In this document: positions 7,077 to 7,836 of the stretch, piece after piece
How positions within the stretch are numbered: the stretch's first letter is position 1
Layout of the letters: the number at the start of each line of letters is the position of its first letter
Source of the DNA: an uncultured Bacteroidales bacterium
GTDB lineage: Bacteria > Bacteroidota > Bacteroidia > Bacteroidales > UBA932
Assembly: GCA_946062035.1 (NCBI GenBank)
Contig: CAMGTS010000054.1
Coordinates: 1-7,836 of the forward strand
DNA: 7,836 nucleotides
Reading direction: 5' to 3'
Program-made: the position numbers and the translations under genes
Notes under the pieces: generated by a model
What the model saw: the letters and a program-made list of their open reading frames with translations, nothing else
Told to the model about the DNA's origin: nothing
The model's database searches: none

Positions 7077-7628
7077 ATGTTCGAACGCGACGATAAAGAC
7101 ATTTTGGAGCTCTACCGCCAAGAGGGAGGTGCGGATAGGGCTTTCAACCTTATTGTCAGAGCGTATAGCAGAAAACTATACTGGCATATCAGGGAAATGG
7201 TCGCGTCGCACGAAGACACTGATGATATTCTGCAAAACACGTTTATCAAAGTCTGGAACAATCTTCCCAAATTCAGAGGAGATTCGGGATTATATACATG
7301 GATTTACAGAATAGCGACCAACGAGTCACTGACATTTCTTAAGAAAGAAAGACTCAGCGGCAAATTTTCCTTCACCCCTTTTGAGACGAAGCTTGCCAAC
7401 AGACTCACGACAGAGGGGGACTTTACCGGGGATGAGATTCAGCTGGCTCTGCAAAAGCAAGTCATGGCCTTGCCGGACAAACAGCGGGCAATCTTTTCCA
7501 TGAGGTACTTCCAAGAGATGGAATACAACGATATCGCTGAAATTATGGAAAGCAATATTGGAGCGGTAAAAGCCTCTTACTCTGTTGCTTACAGCAAAAT
7601 CGCCTCAAATCTTAAAAAAGAATTCTGA
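7077..7628 (+). CDS. RNA polymerase sigma factor, ECF (sigma-70 family) type
   Basis: The 183-residue protein has the two-domain ECF layout. Region 2 covers about residues 20-90: 'AFNLIVRAYSRKLYWHI', then 'DTDDILQNTFIKVWNNLPKF' (47-66), the core-binding and -10-recognising helices, and 'LYTWIYRIATNESLTFLKK' (72-90). Region 4 covers about 121-180: 'ALPDKQRAIFSMRYFQEMEY' (131-150) and a helix-turn-helix 'NDIAEIMESNIGAVKASYS' (151-169) for -35 recognition. No C-terminal extension is present. It would redirect RNA polymerase to a small regulon, usually under control of a cotranscribed membrane regulator. The partial gene starting at 7703 is the obvious candidate partner. What activates it and which genes it controls cannot be told from this window. 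Confidence 0.93.
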   Translation: MFERDDKDILELYRQEGGADRAFNLIVRAYSRKLYWHIREMVASHEDTDDILQNTFIKVWNNLPKFRGDSGLYTWIYRIATNESLTFLKKERLSGKFSFTPFETKLANRLTTEGDFTGDEIQLALQKQVMALPDKQRAIFSMRYFQEMEYNDIAEIMESNIGAVKASYSVAYSKIASNLKKEF

Positions 7629-7681
7629 TGTTTGATTTGTCTTTTTTTGAGAAACGCAGTCTAAATGACAGAATTGATTAA
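7628..7681 (+). CDS. Possible 17-codon small ORF overlapping the sigma factor stop
   Basis: The sigma factor stop TGA (7626-7628) shares its A with an ATG at 7628-7630, giving MFDLSFFEKRSLNDRID and a TAA at 7679-7681. The one-base stop-start overlap is the arrangement used for translational coupling. The ORF is in the same frame as the gene starting at 7703 and ends 21 bases before it. It could be a leader that feeds ribosomes toward the next gene, a decayed start of that gene, or simple chance; nothing in the peptide is recognisable. Confidence 0.2.
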   Translation: MFDLSFFEKRSLNDRID

Positions 7682-7702
7682 CAGATTGGGGCTTATATAA
7701 AT

Positions 7703-7836
7703 ATGGGTTTTATGGAATCAGAAAAAGGAAATATACCCGGCAACTTGAAGAAAATGCCGTTCGATGTTCCGGACAGCTATTTCTCATCTTTGGAGGATAA
7801 GCTTCATGAAAGAATCGGAGGACATAAGCCGGATGG
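7703..7836 (+). CDS. N-terminus of a probable sigma-factor-associated (anti-sigma-like) protein (partial)
   Basis: The frame is open from ATG 7703 to the right edge, 44 complete codons. A second ATG at 7712 could equally be the start; neither has a Shine-Dalgarno. Residues 19-27 read PFDVPDSYF, followed by SSLEDKLHERI. This matches the 'PF-VP-YF' opening I associate with small Bacteroidetes proteins encoded directly behind ECF sigma factors, many with a later transmembrane segment and thought to act as their regulators. The membrane part, if any, lies outside the window, so the anti-sigma role rests on position and this motif. Confidence 0.6.
   Translation, partial: MGFMESEKGNIPGNLKKMPFDVPDSYFSSLEDKLHERIGGHKPD

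Noticed and set aside
6392..7121. Minus-strand open frames opposite the transketolase C-terminal gene
   Set aside because: They mirror well-conserved transketolase coding sequence and show no domain or start context of their own.
7674..7705. TTG-N21-TAAATATG as a promoter for the partial anti-sigma-like gene
   Set aside because: The box overlaps the ATG at 7703 and would start transcription at or beyond the translation start; it is probably a chance match in AT-rich DNA.

Overview
The window looks like ordinary chromosome from a member of the Bacteroidota, probably of the order Bacteroidales. The evidence is a perfect Bacteroidetes-type -7 promoter box (TATCTTTG) ahead of lepA, no usable Shine-Dalgarno sequences before the genes, a transketolase split into two genes, an OmpA/TPR envelope protein of a kind common in Bacteroidales, and an ECF sigma factor followed by a gene opening with a 'PFDVPDSYF' motif. 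Genus cannot be fixed from the sequence alone.

Layout from left to right: a probable 3' end of an unidentified gene (2-58, +); a 552-residue exported OmpA-like/TPR protein (84-1742, +); a convergent family-4 glycosyltransferase (1743-3224, -) lying directly downstream of lepA, which encodes elongation factor 4 (3243-5027, -), so the two form a probable lepA-glycosyltransferase operon; a 151-base divergent promoter region; the transketolase N- and C-terminal subunit genes (5179-6030 and 6062-7024, +); an ECF sigma factor (7077-7628, +); and the first 44 codons of a gene that is probably a sigma-associated membrane or anti-sigma protein, running off the right edge. No stretch above 300 bases lacks a gene. 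I see no tRNA, rRNA, IS element, CRISPR array or phage gene.

The genes do not form one pathway. They are envelope structure, surface polysaccharide synthesis, translation quality control, pentose-phosphate carbon metabolism and signal-responsive transcription, packed tightly. The most noteworthy structure is at the convergent junction near 1743. The two stop codons abut with no base between them. The rightward gene's apparent intrinsic terminator, a long nested hairpin ending in seven T (1801-1849) and preceded by a second near-perfect hairpin (1763-1789), is written inside the coding sequence of the opposing glycosyltransferase. I found no convincing novel multi-gene system here.
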